Source of the DNA: Loripinus fragilis
Lineage: Eukaryota; Mollusca; Bivalvia; Lucinida; Lucinidae
DNA length: 64,000 bases
NCBI GenBank assembly: GCA_964019695.1
Contig: OZ026515.1
Span: 75,941,144-76,005,143, forward strand
Direction: 5' to 3'
The translations under genes and the position numbers were made by a program. The stretch's first letter is position 1. The number at the start of each line of letters is the position of its first letter. The notes under the pieces are model-generated. The model was given only the letters and a program-made list of their open reading frames with translations, had not been told where the DNA came from and searched no databases. This document shows, piece by piece, positions 35,447 to 48,056 of the stretch.

Positions 35447-38400
35447 CACCATCAGGCAATCTGCCAAGACATGGCACTAATCCAGGTGGATAGCCAGGAT
35501 CTGCCTCTGTTTGACTTACCATTGTACCTACAAGAGCTCTTTGGCATCTCTGAACGACTCCGTCTAGGGCTTCCTTGCTGGTCTTGATAACCATTTTTAT
35601 CCAGGAGGTCATGCACATGGCAGTCATATAGATTTCAATGTATGTTCAACTGCAGGCTCATGAAAGTCTTGATATATGAGAGCTTGGTGAGGTATTTGTT
35701 GGGGCAATTACATAGTCAGGAAGATGGAGATCAAAAGATTCTTGGACTTTCAAGTCTTTAATGTTGACATTACCTTATTGTGCAGTTTTGTCTGAATGTT
35801 ATAGTTTGTGTCTCTTGTAGCAGTGTGATACCGTATATGCAGTTATGTCTAAGAACTAGAAGAGCCTTTGACAGAAACATTTATGCTAGGATGAAACTTT
35901 TGACTGCGCAGAAGACTTAGTGTTCAACTGGTGTTTCTGTCAATGACAAGAGAGAAATCCTGCTTTGTATTTGCCATTTTTGATGCTGTAGTCATAGTCA
36001 GTCTATGTCATTTTAATTCTTGGATGGAGGCCTGGAGATGCGGTTTCGAATTTCTGAAAAGCAAACCTTTGGCAAGAATAGGGCAGCAGAATAGACCCCT
36101 CAATATGGCTATCAAAGCCTTACTCAGAACATGTGTTTGGATTCCAAGTTCAGTCAGTGAATGGCAATCTTAATGGCACTGCTAAAAGGAACATCTGTAC
36201 TAGAAAGTGGAGCACAGGGGCACAGATGGTAGAACGTTACACTGGGGATGGAAAGGAAGCTTATTCAGGACTCACCGCCGGCAGAGTAACTGTGTCAATG
36301 TATCCTTGAGCAAACATATTATATGCACCGTAATACTGGTATGACCCAGGAAGACCGAAAATCATCCCAACATGACTGAAAAATTGTTGACTGCGACATA
36401 ACGCATCAAATCAAATAAATAAACAGATTATGTCTATGTAGATTGTCCTTGACTTTTAATACTGTGGCATCTCATCTGGGTCTACAATGTGTGTAAAAGT
36501 ACTCTACAAGGATTTTGAGCTTACAAAATGTTAGAAGAGATGCATGACTCAACCAATATGTCAAGTCGGGTCAGAGCCACCTCTTTTGTCATCTAAAACA
36601 AATTTTGTGCATGGTTACTTCTGCTACTTGTACAATGTAGCCCAGTACTGTCAGTGTCACATTGGGGCAGAAGCAGCCCATTATTCGAGGAGGAAAACCT
36701 ATCTAGGTGTGCATGTGTTCAAAATTGTTCAATGCTTAAAAGCAAAACTTTGGCAAGAATAGGGCAGCAGAAAAGACCCCTCAATATGGCTCTCAAAGCC
36801 TTCTTACTCAGGACATGTGTTTGGATTCCAAGTTAAGTCAGTGAATGGCAATCTGAATGGCACTGCTAAAAGGAACATCTGTACTTGAAAGTGGAGCACA
36901 GGGGCACAGATGGTAGAACGTTAGACTGGGGATCGAAAGGATGCTTATTCAGGACTCACCGCCGGCAGAGTCACTGTGTCAATGTATCCTTGAGCAAACA
37001 CATTAAATGCATCTTAATACTGGTTCGACCCAGGAAGACCGAAAATCAGCCCAACATGACTGAAAAATTGTTGACAGGGGACATAACGCATCAAATCAAA
37101 TAAACAAACAAATAAACAGATTACGTCTATGTGGATTGTCCTTGACTTTTAATACTGTGGCATCTCATCTGAGTCTACAATGTGTGTAAAAGTACTCTCA
37201 TCTGAAAAGAATTTTGTGCATGGTCACTTCTGCTACTGGTATAATGTAGCCCAGTACTGTCAGTGTCACATTTGGGCAGAAGCAGCCCATTATTCGAGGA
37301 GGAAAACATCTAGGTGTACATGTGTTCAAAATTGTTCAATGCTAAAAAGCAAACCTTTTGCAAGAATAGGGCAGCAGAATAGGCCCTTAATTATGGCTCT
37401 CAAAGTCTTTCTTGGGACATGTGTTTGATTTCTAAGTTCAGCTAGTGAATGACATCCTTAATGGTACTACTAAATGGAGCATCTGTACTAGAAAGTGGAG
37501 CACAGCTAGTGGCTCAGATGGGAGAGCGTTAGACTGGGGATAGAAGGGCTGCTAGTTGGAGACTCACCGCCAACAGACTCACTGTGTAAATGTGTACATG
37601 AGCAAGACACTTTATCTGCTGCTTGATACTGGTTCGACCCAGGACGACAGGAAATCATCCCAGCATGACTTAAAAATTGTTGACAGGGGACTTAAAGCAT
37701 CAAATCAAATAAACAAAAACAGATTATTTCTTTGTGGATTGTCCTTGACTTTAATACTGAGGCATCTCATCTGGGTCTACAATGTTTGTAAAAGTACTCT
37801 ACAAGGATTTTGAGCATACACAATGTTAGAAGAGATGCATGACCCAGTATTGAGTCAACCGATATTTGTTCAAGCCATGTCAAGTCAGGTCAGAGCCACC
37901 TCTTTTGTCATCTGAAAAATATTTGTGTATGTTCAGATGTGTGCGGTCACTTCTGCTACTGGTACAATGTAGCCCAGTACTACCTGTCACATTCTTACAC
38001 AGCTTTCTATGGACCAGCTGAAGACCATGTATGAGTTGTTCTTTGGATACAGAAAAGGGGACCAGTATGACTCTTCTTTACCATAGAATAGCTTAAGTAT
38101 CTGTGGCAAATAAAACATGCACAACTTTTTCCTACATCTTTGACAGGAAATGCTAATGGAACACATCTGCATTGTCAATGAGGCTCACCATAGGATAGTG
38201 TGGCAGCTGGCCATGGCTTTGCCTGAAGAAACTGTCATGTTTTGATAACAGTGCAAGAACAAGTTAGCACATTGACATGAGGGATGTAAACTTTACCATC
38301 CAGACCAAGCTGTTCAACAAGGTTGTGTCTACTTTAAAGGCTGGAAAAGTCTCGTAATCTGTGGGTTTTCATGTTCCTACTTGTGTCAACTGGCTGAACA

Positions 38401-39052
38401 TGCATCTCATCTAGGCCCACTTATACCAAGACTCATATGCCTGTGGCTGCACATGCATTGAAGTCTGTATACCTGCTTTAGGCAAGATTTCTTGGGGAAA
38501 CAGCTACCAAGGCTGTCCTGAAAACCCTGCACCTGGTTTTGCCGAAGGGTGACAAATGGCTCTTGCCTATACAATGATGAGTCATTCAGAGTAGAACCTT
38601 AGGATCTACCTACCTGGACCAGTGCCTTGTCTTGTCGGACTGCCTGCAGGGTTAAATATTTGTTAGCTGCTATGTACACACAAACTTAAGTGTCTTCTTT
38701 GTGGCTTCAGGTTTGCTCTACCAAGAACAATTCAGGCAACACAATTCTTGAGAGACCTGTGGAGTTGGCAATTGTCGACGATGGCTTTTGATATCGACCT
38801 ATTTTGTGTGGCAATCCTTACTAGTTAACTAGAAATCTGCATTGAAATCTAAATGGGGCCCCTTTTTAATGCCGATTTCGGTTGATGTGGTCTGGATGGT
38901 GGCATAAAAGTAGGGTTAATCCAGAATCCAAAGTGGGCAGTAGCACTCTTCACTTTTCTTCAAAGAGCCTGTGTCTGCATTGATCTTATCGGGCCAAACC
39001 ATGCTGCCCATGACACTCAGTTTGTTTGACCATACTAAAGCTGCAAATATTT
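35447..39052. repeat. Array 2, unit 2 (3,606 bp, extra internal copy)
   Basis: Old SINEs at about 36209-36423, 36896-37115 and 37498-37730. The extra ~0.6 kb is a further copy of the first half-unit with its SINE (36.7-37.2 kb), giving three half-units instead of two. Confidence 0.9.
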
Positions 39053-42000
39053 CACCATCAGGCAATCTGCCAATACATGGCACTAATTCAGGTTGATAGC
39101 TAGGATCTGCCTCTGTTTGACTTACCATTGTACCTACAAGAGCTCTTTGGCATCTCTTTGAAAGACTATGTCTAGGGCTTTCTTGCTTGTCTTGATAGCC
39201 ATTTTTATCCAGGAGGTCATGCACATGGCAATCATATAGATTTCAATGTATGTTCAACTGCAGGCTTATGAAAGTCTTGATATATGAGAGCTTGGTGAGG
39301 TATTTGTTGGGGCAGTTACATAGTCAGGAAGATGGAGATCAATAGATTCCTGGACTTTCAAGTCTTTAAGGTTGACATTACCTTATTGTGCAGGTTTGTC
39401 TGAATGTTATAGTTTGTGTCGTTTGTAGCAGTGTGATACCTTATTTGTGCAGTTATGTCTAAGAACTAGAAGAGCCTTTGACAGAAACATTTACACTAGG
39501 ATGAACCTTTTGACTGTGCAGAAGACTTAGTATTCAACCGGTGTTTCTGTCAATGAAATCCTGCTTTGTATTTGCCATTTTTGATGCTGTAGTCATAGTC
39601 AGTCTTTGTCATTTTAATTCTTGGATGGAGGCCTGGAGATGCGGTTTCAAATTTCTGAAAAGCAAACCTTTGGCGAGAATAGGGCAGCAGAATAGACCCC
39701 TCAATATGGCTCTCAAAGCCTTACTCAGGACATGTGTTTGGATTCCAAGTTCAGTCAGTGAATGGCAATCTTAATGGCACTGCTAAAAGAGACATCTGTA
39801 CTAGAAAGTGGAGCACAGGGGCACAGATGGTAGAACGTTAGACTGGGGATCGAAAGGATGCTTATTCAGGACTCACGGCTGGCAGAGTCACTGTGTCAAT
39901 GTATCCTTGAGCAAACACATTAAATGCATCTTAATACTGGTTCGACCCAGGAAGACCGAAAATCATCCCAACATGACTGAAAAATTGTTGACTGCGACAT
40001 AACGCATCAAATCAAATAAACAAACAAATGAACAGATTATGTCTATGTGGATTGTCCTTGACTTTTAATACTGTGGCATCTCATCTGGGTCTACAATGTG
40101 TGTAAAAGTACTCTACAAGGATTTTGAGCTTACAAAATGTTAGAAGAGATGCATGATCCAGTTTTGAGACAACCAATATGTCAAATCGGGTCAGAGCCAC
40201 CTCTTTTGTCATCTGAAAAGAATTTTGTGCATGGTCACTTCTGCTACTGGTACAATGTAGCCCAGTACTGTCAGTGTCACATTGGGGCAGAAGCAGCCCT
40301 TTATTCGAGGAGTAAAACATCTAGGTGTGCATGTGTTCAAATTGTTCAATGTGAAAAAGCAAACCTTTGGCAAGAATAGGGCAGCAGAATAGGCCCCTCA
40401 ATATGGCTCTCAAAGTCTTTCTTTGGAGAAGTGTTTGATTTCCAAGTTCAGCTAGTGAATGACATCCTTAATGGTACTACTAAATGGAGCATCTGTACTA
40501 GAAAGTGGAGCACAGCTTGTGGCTCAGATGGGAGAGTGTTAGACTGGGGATAGAAGGGCTGCTAGTTGGAGACTCGCCGCCAACAGACTCACTGTGTAAA
40601 TTTGTACATGAGCAAGACACTTTATCTGCTGCTTGATACTGGTTCGACCCAGGAAGACAGGAAATCATCCCAGCATGACTTAAAAATTGTTGACAGGGGA
40701 CTTAAAGCATCAAATCAAATAAACAAAAACAGATTATGTCTATGTGGATTGTCCTTGACTTTAATACTGTGGCATCTCATCTGGGTCTACAATGTTTGTA
40801 AAAGTACTCTACAAGGATTTTGAGCATACACAATGTTAGAAGAGATGCATGACCCAGTATTGAGTCAACCGATATTTGTTAAAGCCATGTCAAGTCAGGT
40901 CAGAGCCACCTTTTTTGTCATCTGAAAAATATTTGTGTATGTTCAGATGTGTGCGGTCACTTCTGCTACTGGTACAATGTAGCCCAGTACTACCTGTCAC
41001 ATTCTTACACAGCTTACTATGGACCAGCTGAAGACCATGCATGAGTTGTTCTTTGAACACAGAAAAGGGGACCAGTATGACTCTTCTTTACCATAGAATA
41101 GCTTTAGTATCTGTGGCAAATAAAACATGCACAACTTTTTCCTACATCTTTGACAGGAAATGCTGATGGAACACATCTGCATTGTCAATGAGGCTCACCA
41201 TAGGATAGTGTGGCAGCTGGCCATGGCTTTGCCTGAAGAAACTGTCATGTTTTGATGACAGTGCAAGAACAAGTTAGCACATTGGCATGAGGGATGTAAA
41301 CTTTACCATCCAGACCAAGCTGTTCAACAAGGTTGTGTCTACTTTAAAGGCTGGCAAAGTCTCGTAATCTGTGGGTTTTCATGTTCCTGCCTGTGTCAAC
41401 TGGCTGAACAAGCATCTCATCTAGGCCCACTTATACCAAGACTCATATGGCTGTGGCTGCACATGCATTGAAGTCTGTATACCTGCTTTAGGCAAGATTT
41501 CTTGGGGAAACAGCTACCAAGGCTGTCCTGAAAACCCTGCACCTGGTTTTGCCGAAGGGTGACAAATGGCTCTTGCCTATACAATGGTGAGCCATTCAGA
41601 GTAGAACCTTAGGATCTACCTACCTGGACCAGTGCCTTGTCTTGTCGGACTACCTGCAGCGTTAAATATTTGTTAGCTGCTATGTACACACAAACTTAAG
41701 TGTCTTCTTTGTGGCTTCAGGTTTGCTCCACCAAGAACAATTCAGACAACACAATTCTTGAGAGACCTGTGGAGTTGGCAATTGTCGACGATGGCTTTTG
41801 ATATTGACCTATTGTGTGTGGCAATCTTTACTAGTTAACTAGAAATCTGCATTGAAATCTAAATGGGGCCCCTTTTTAATGCCGATTTCGGTTGATGTGG
41901 TCTGGATTGTGGCATAAAAATAGGGTTTATCCAGAATCCAAAGTGGGCAGTAGCACTCTGCACTTTTCTTCAAAGAGCATGTGTCTGCATTGATCTTATC

Positions 42001-42062
42001 GGGCCAAACCATGCTGCCCATGACACTCAGTTTGTTTGACCATACTAAAGCTGCAAATATTT
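39053..42062. repeat. Array 2, unit 3 (3,010 bp, standard)
   Basis: SINEs at about 39809-40025 (first half) and 40508-40732 (second half). I use this as the reference unit because nothing is inserted or lost relative to units 4 and 7. Confidence 0.93.
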
Positions 42063-45000
42063 CACCATCAGGCAATCTGCCAATACATGGCACTAATCCA
42101 GGTGGATAGCCAGGATCTGCCTCTGTTTGACTTACCATTGTACCTACAAAATCTCTTTGGCATCTCTTTGAAAGACTATGTCTAGGGCTTCCTTGCTGGT
42201 CTTGATAGCCATTTTCCATCCTAGAGGTCATGCACATGGCAGTCATATAGATTTCAGTGTATGTTCAACTGCAGGCTTATGAAAGTCTTGATATATGAGA
42301 GCTTGGTGCGGTATTTGTTGGGGCAGTTACATAGTCAGGAAGATGGAGATCAATAGATTCCTGGACTTTCAAGTCTTTAAGGTTGACATTACCTTATTGT
42401 GCAGGTTTGTCTGAATGTTATAGTTTGTGTCGTTTGTAGGAGTGTGATACCTTATTTGTGCAGTTATGTCTAAGAACTAGAAGAGCCTTTGACAGAAACA
42501 TTTACACTAGGATGAACCTTTTGACTGTGCAGAAGACTTAGTATTCAACCGGTGTTTCTGTCAATGAAATCCTGCTTTGTATTTGCCATTTTTGATGCTG
42601 TAGTCATAGTCAGTCTTTGTCATTTTAATTCTTGGATGTAGGCCTGGAGATGCGGTTTCAAATTTCTAAAAAGCAAACCTTTGGCGAGAATAGGGCAGCA
42701 GAATAGACCCCTCAATATGGCTGTCAAAGCCTTACTCAGGACATGTGTTTGGATTCGAAGTTCAGTCAGTGAATGGCAATCTTAATGGCACTGCTAAAAG
42801 GAACATCTGTACTAGAAAGTGGAGCACAGGGGCACAGATGGTAGAACATTAGACTGGGGATCAAAAGGATGATTATTCAGGACTCACCGCCGGCAGAGTC
42901 ACTGTGTCAATGTATCCTCGAGCAAACACATTAAATGCATCTTAATACTGGTTCGACCAAGGAAGACCGAAAATCATCCCAACATGACTGAAAAATTGTT
43001 GACTGCGACATAACGCATCAAATCAAATAAACAAACAAATGAACAGATTATGTCTATGTGGATTGTCCTTGACTTTTAATACTGTGGCATCTCATCTGGG
43101 TCTTCAATGTGTGTAAAAGTACTCTACAAGGATTTTGAGCTTACAAAATGTTAGAAGAGATGCATGACCCAGTATTGAGTCAACCAATATGTCAAGTCGG
43201 GTCAGAGCCACCTCTTTTGTCATCTGAAAAGAATTTGTGCATGGTCACTTCTGCTACTGGTACAATGTAGCCCAGTACTGTCAGTGTCACATTCGGGCAG
43301 AAGCAGCCCATTATTGGAGGAGGAAAACCTATCTAGGTGTGCATGTGTTCAAAATTATTCAATGCTAAAAAGCAAACCTTTGGCAAGAATAGGGCAGCAG
43401 AATAGGCCCCTCAATATGGCTCTCAAAGTCTTTCTTGGGACATGTGTTTGATTTCCAAGTTCAGCTAGTAAATGACATCCTTAATGGTACTACTAAATGG
43501 AGCATCTGTACTAGAAAGTGGAGCACAGCTAGTGGCTCAGATGGGAGAGCGTTAGACTGGGGATAGAAGGGCTGCTAGTTGGAGACTCGCCGCCAACAGA
43601 CTCACTGTGTAAATGTGTACATGAGCAAGACACCTTATCTGCTGCTTGATACTGGTTCGACCCAGGAAGACAGGAAATCATCCCAGCGTGACTTAAAAAT
43701 TGTTGACAGGGGACTTAAAGCATCAAATCAAATAAACAAAAACAGATTATGTCTATGTGGATCGTCCTTGACTTTAATACTGTGGCATCTCATCTGGGTC
43801 TACAATGTTTGTAAAAGTACTCTACAAGGATTTTGAGCATACACAATGTTAGAAGAGATGCATGACCCAGTATTGAGTCAACCGATATTTGTTAGAGCCA
43901 TGTCAAGTCAGGTCAGAGCCACCTCTTTTGTCATCTGAAAAATATTTGTGTATGTTCAGATGTGTGCGGTCACTTCTGCTACTGGTACAATGTAGCCCAG
44001 TACTACCTGTCACATTCTTACACAGCTTACTATGGACCAGCTGAAGACCATGCATGAGTTGTTCTTTGGACACAGAAAAGGGGACCAGTATGACTCTTCT
44101 TTACCATAGAATAGCTTTAGTATCTGTGGCAAATAAAACATGCACAACTTTTTCCTACATCTTTGACAGGAAATGCTTATGGAACACATCTGTATTGTCA
44201 ATGAGGCTCACCATAGGATAGTGTGGCAGCTGGCCATGGCTTTGCCAGAAGAAACTGTCATGTTTTGATAACAGTGCAAGAACAAGTTAGCACATTGACA
44301 TGAGGGATGTAAACTTTACCATCCAGACCAAGCTGTTCAACAAGGTTGTGTCTACTTTAAAGGCTGGCAAAGTCTCGTAATCTGTGGGTTTTCATGTTCC
44401 TGCCTGTGTTAACTGGCTGAACAAGCATCTCATCTAGGCCCACTTATACCAAGACTTATATGGCTGTGGCTGCACATGCATTGAAGTCTGTATACCTGCT
44501 TTGCGCAAGATTTCTCGGGGAAACAGGTACCAAGGCTGTCCTGAAAACCCTGCACCTGGTTTTGCCGAAGGGTGACAAATGGCTCTTGCCTATACAATGA
44601 TGAGTCATTCAGAGTAGAACCTTAGGATCTACCTACCTGGACCAGTGCCTTGTCTTGTCGGACTACCTGCAGGGTTAAATATTTGTTAGCTGCTATGTAC
44701 ACACAAACTTAAGTGTCTTCTTTGTGGCTTCAGGTTTGCTCCACCAAGAACAATTCAGACAACACAATTCTTGAGAGACCTGTGGAGTTGGCAATTGGCG
44801 ACGATGGCTTTTGATATTGACCTATTGTGTGTGGCAATCCTTACTAGTTAACTAGAAATCTGCATTGAAATCTAAATGGGGCCCCTTTTTAATGTCGATT
44901 TCGGTTGATGTGGTCTGGATGGTTGCATAAAAGTAGGGTTTATCCAGAATCCAAAGTGGGCAGTAGCACTCTGCACTTTTCTTCAAAGAGCCTGTGTCTG

Positions 45001-45183
45001 CATTGATCTTATCGGGCCAAACCATGCTGCCCATGACACTCAGTTTGTTTGACCATAGGCAGCTGGCAATGGCTTTGCCTGAAGAAACTGTCATGTTTTG
45101 ATAACAGTGCAAGAACAAGTTAGCACATTGACATGAGGGATGTAAACTTTACCATCCAGACCAAGCTAAAGCTGCAAATATTT
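42063..45183. repeat. Array 2, unit 4 (3,121 bp)
   Basis: SINEs at about 42825-43041 and 43525-43743. The unit exceeds 3.01 kb by a 108-bp copied piece at 45058-45165. Confidence 0.93.
45058..45165. repeat. Templated ~108-bp insertion copied from another part of the unit
   Basis: Other units read TTTGACCATACTAAAGCTGC here. Unit 4 instead has a piece starting GGCAGCTGGCAATGGCTTTG and ending CATCCAGACCAAGCT. That piece duplicates the segment normally about 0.83 kb upstream (44,225-44,335). The copy has GCCTGAAGAA where the unit 4 source has GCCAGAAGAA, so the template was probably a different unit. Confidence 0.9.
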
Positions 45184-46173
45184 CACCATCAGGCAATCTG
45201 CCAATACATGGCACTAATTCAGGTGGATAGCTAGGATCTGCCTCTGTTTGACTTACCATTGTACCTACAAAAGCTCTTTGGCATCTCTTTGAAAGACTCG
45301 GTCTAGGGCTTCCTTGCTTGTCTTGATAGCCATTTTTATCCTAGAGGTCATGCACATGGCAGTCATATAGATTTCAATGTATGTTCAGCTGCAGGCTTAT
45401 GAAAGTCTTGATATATGAGAGCTTGGTGAGGTATTTGTTGGGGCAGTTACATAGTCAGGAAGATGGAGATCAATAGATTCCTGGACTTTCAAGTCTTTAA
45501 GGTTGACATTACCTTATTGTGCAGGTTTGTCTGAATGTTATAGTTTGTGTCGTTTGTAGCAGTGTGATACCATATTTGTGCAGTTATGTCTAAGAACTAG
45601 AAGAGCCTTTGACAGAAACATTTACACTAGGATGAACCTTTTGACTGTGCAGAAGACTTAGTATTCAACCGGTGTTTCTGTCAATGACATCCTGCTTTGT
45701 ATTTGCCATTTTTGATGCTGTAGTCAAAGTCAGTCTTTGTCATTTTAATTCTTGGATGGAGGCCTGGAGATGCAGTTTCAAATTTCTGAAAAGCAAACCT
45801 TTGGCGAGAATAGGGCAGCAGAATAGACCCCTCAATATGGCTCTCAAAGCCTTACTCAGGACATGTGTTTGGATTCCAAGTTCAGTCAGTGAATGGTTAC
45901 CGTTGTTCAGTCTTGATAAGGTATATTGGTTCATTTGGCAAAACAATGAAGACCCGGATGAAACTTTTTATAGGATCCCCCGACATATAAAATGGGAAAA
46001 TCCACCAGAATGAACCAGTTCTATAAGATACCAAAATTCACGGGTGATAAAAATTCTGATATTATCGCGAACTTTATTTCTTCAATACAAACAAATGATT
46101 TTTTTTGTTTTACAAATATTCTAAACCATATCCATGTATCAGACTCTGAACTTGGTCGAAAATAAGGGTACTG

Positions 46174-46274
46174 GTCAACTCGTACCTAAGTCAACTCGTA
46201 CCTTAGTCAACTCGTACCCATTTTTGGTCAACTCGTACCTTAGTCAACTCGTACCTAAGTCAACTCGTACCTTA
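46174..46274. repeat. 16-bp tandem repeat GTCAACTCGTACCTWA
   Basis: Six copies of GTCAACTCGTACC with a TAA/TTA spacer. In the middle one copy has CCATTTTTG in place of the spacer, so the block is two groups of three. Confidence 0.95.
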
Positions 46275-46681
46275 GTTTATTTATAATAGTATATTTGATA
46301 GTTTTTAGCAATTGTCTAAGTACGTTAATCATGTCAAAAGCAAAATGATAAGTTTTGTTACGACTTAGGCGAATTCTGCACCTAAATACATGTAACCATA
46401 GAAGGAGCGTTCAATTACAAATGGGTAGATACAGTATACTGCCCAGGTAATGCTCGCTCTTACAAATTACAGTAGATGAAGAAATAGCTAGTCTCTACAT
46501 TGTACGAGAAATAAAAGCAAAAAGTGCAACTTAACACCCATTTGGAGGCAGCTGGACTGTCACTGGTCTTAATGTAAGAAATTGATAAGCTGTATTGTAA
46601 TAACAGGGATCATGTTAGCTTCCTTTGCCGTAGCGTTGTCTTAGTATGAAAGTGTATCTAAATGAACATCCGAAATAGGTG

Positions 46682-46820
46682 GTCACTGTGTCGTATCCTT
46701 GAGCAGGACACATTAATCCTAGCTTAGTACTAGTTTAACACAGGAAGACCCGTCTCTATATAACTGAAAGATTGTTGATGGGGCGTAAAGAATAAAATCA
46801 AACAAACAAACAAACAAAAC
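46682..46820 (+). mobile_element. 5'-truncated SINE
   Basis: Only the body and tail remain: TCACTGTGTCGTATCCTTGA, GCTTAGTACTAGTTTAACAC, ACTGAAAGATTGTTGATGGG and a tail of CAAACAAACAAACAAAC. The tRNA head with A- and B-boxes is absent. 5' truncation is usual for LINE-mobilised copies. Confidence 0.88.
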
Positions 46821-47111
46821 AGTAATTAGCTCTCCCGGACGGACACACTGATGAACATTTTACGATCGATAAATCAATATTTTTTAATTCATTATCATCA
46901 AAGTGATTGATTAAGATACCATTAAAGTAAACTCTGAGTCGTCATCATGTTTGACACAATGTACTCATATTTCGTTGATTGTGTATATTGGTTAATTGAT
47001 TATTAATTATTTAAGTTAATTTATTAATTGATAGATTATAAATTAAGTGAATTAAGCTCTTAACCAATTAAGGGAAATCTGACATATCTCACTTACTTTG
47101 AGGTATTTTTT

Positions 47112-47118
47112 TATAAAG
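47112..47118 (+). promoter_or_regulatory. TATA box of the SGNH hydrolase locus
   Basis: TATAAAG, 53 bp before the ATG at 47165. A start about 30 bp downstream would fall near TTTCACTAACCCTCAC (about 47,127-47,142), giving a 5' leader of only 25-35 nt. Position and context are plausible, but a TATAAA in AT-rich DNA can occur by chance. Confidence 0.5.
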
Positions 47119-47164
47119 CACACAGTTTCACTAACCCTCACAATTTCTGATATATTTCTACAAT

Positions 47165-47693
47165 ATGACCAAGTTTGCGATTTTCGGAGACAGCCACGTG
47201 ACCCATCTTGAGAAATTCACAGGGGGCAGAAGTGAAGTTTCTAACTCCTTTCTTTGGTGTATCTGGTATGTCAACAAGAAGAAAATTTCATGACAAGTTC
47301 GACAAAATGAAGCACTACCGTCCTGACGTCGTCTTCATGAATCTCGGCGGCAACAACATCACAGAGAGTACAGACATCCAGAATCTTGTTAAGCGACTCA
47401 AGAATATTGTCCAAGAACTATATAAGAATGGTATTACTAAAGTCTTCGTCGCCACCGTCGTTGAACGAGGCTCTTTTCCAGAATGGACTGGTTTGACTAG
47501 ACCTATATTCAACAAGATTCGACATGCATTGAATAAGAAGCTGCGCACTGAGTTGGGTACAGACTTGGTCGACGTAGGGAAGAAGATAAAATACCACAGA
47601 CATTACAACAAGGACCTCGTGCATCCCGGGTATCACCAGGGCGGCATGTACCTCCTCGACAGACTTATAGTTAGATGCTTCGACGCCTGCTAG
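47165..47693 (+). CDS. SGNH/GDSL-type hydrolase, intronless, one frameshift
   Basis: Probably an esterase/lipase-type hydrolase of the SGNH superfamily; the substrate is unknown. From the ATG at 47165 the reading gives FAIFGDSHV, which is block I with the nucleophile Ser (residue 10). About ten codons later the frame shifts by one base at the G run 47221-47225, and the rest reads in the frame of 47208-47693. That part has FFGVSGMS (block II Gly), MNLGGNNIT (block III GxN, residues 47-50 of that frame) and KDLVHPGY (block V Asp136/His139, DxxH). The stop is TAG at 47691-47693. Total length is about 176 residues, short but complete for the fold. No signal peptide or membrane segment is seen. 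The frameshift may be a homopolymer sequencing error or a true lesion. SGNH domains occur in some retrotransposons (Ngaro/DIRS-type, CR1 ORF1), so a mobile origin is possible; no reverse transcriptase or recombinase frame is nearby. Confidence 0.75.
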
Positions 47694-47718
47694 GTAGAGC
47701 CAAAGCCTGAGCACAAAC

Positions 47719-47740
47719 GGTCCTTTTCAGGCCGAAAGAA
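47719..47740 (+). promoter_or_regulatory. Histone-mRNA-like 3' stem-loop after the hydrolase
   Basis: GGTCCTTTTCAGGCC (47719-47733) begins 26 nt after the stop codon. It matches the replication-dependent histone stem-loop (GG-N4-TTTC-N4-CC type): left stem GGTCCT, loop TTTC, right stem AGG-CC lacking one base, so one T would bulge. It is preceded by the usual A/C-rich flank CACAAAC. It is followed at once by GAAAGAA, which resembles the purine-rich U7-binding element, though closer than normal. If functional, the mRNA would end without poly(A). Confidence 0.55.
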
Positions 47741-47987
47741 ACCCATTTATTGTCGTACAATATTTCGCCCCTTTATACACGTTAACAGTGCATAGAACTT
47801 ACACCCGAATCCCATCCCAGCTAAATAAATGTTCGCACATGAATTAAGCATATCTAATCATCAGAGTGATAATCAACATTTTTTTTAAAAAAAAGCAAGC
47901 TTCCTTTAACACGCATTATCGACAAGAAATTGGGCTTGCATAGCAAGAAAAATCTTCCTTTTGCAACAACTCGAAAAAGCCATAAAA

Positions 47988-48026
47988 CACGGACGTATAT
48001 TACATATATTCAAATATACGTCCGTG
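47988..48026. repeat. 39-bp perfect-arm hairpin
   Basis: CACGGACGTATATT (47988-48001) and AATATACGTCCGTG (48013-48026) are exact inverses around an 11-bp loop. It lies about 300 bp after the hydrolase stop. Role unknown; it could be a terminator-like structure or the end of an element. Confidence 0.9.
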
Positions 48027-48056
48027 CATAAAATGAAAATACATTTAACCTAGACA

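Noticed and set aside
41839..42246. A 131-135-codon minus-strand frame recurring in array 2
   Set aside because: Indels that are not multiples of three (for example at GGCATCTCTTTGAAAG versus GGCATCTCTGAAC) shift it between units, and both strands are open over part of it.
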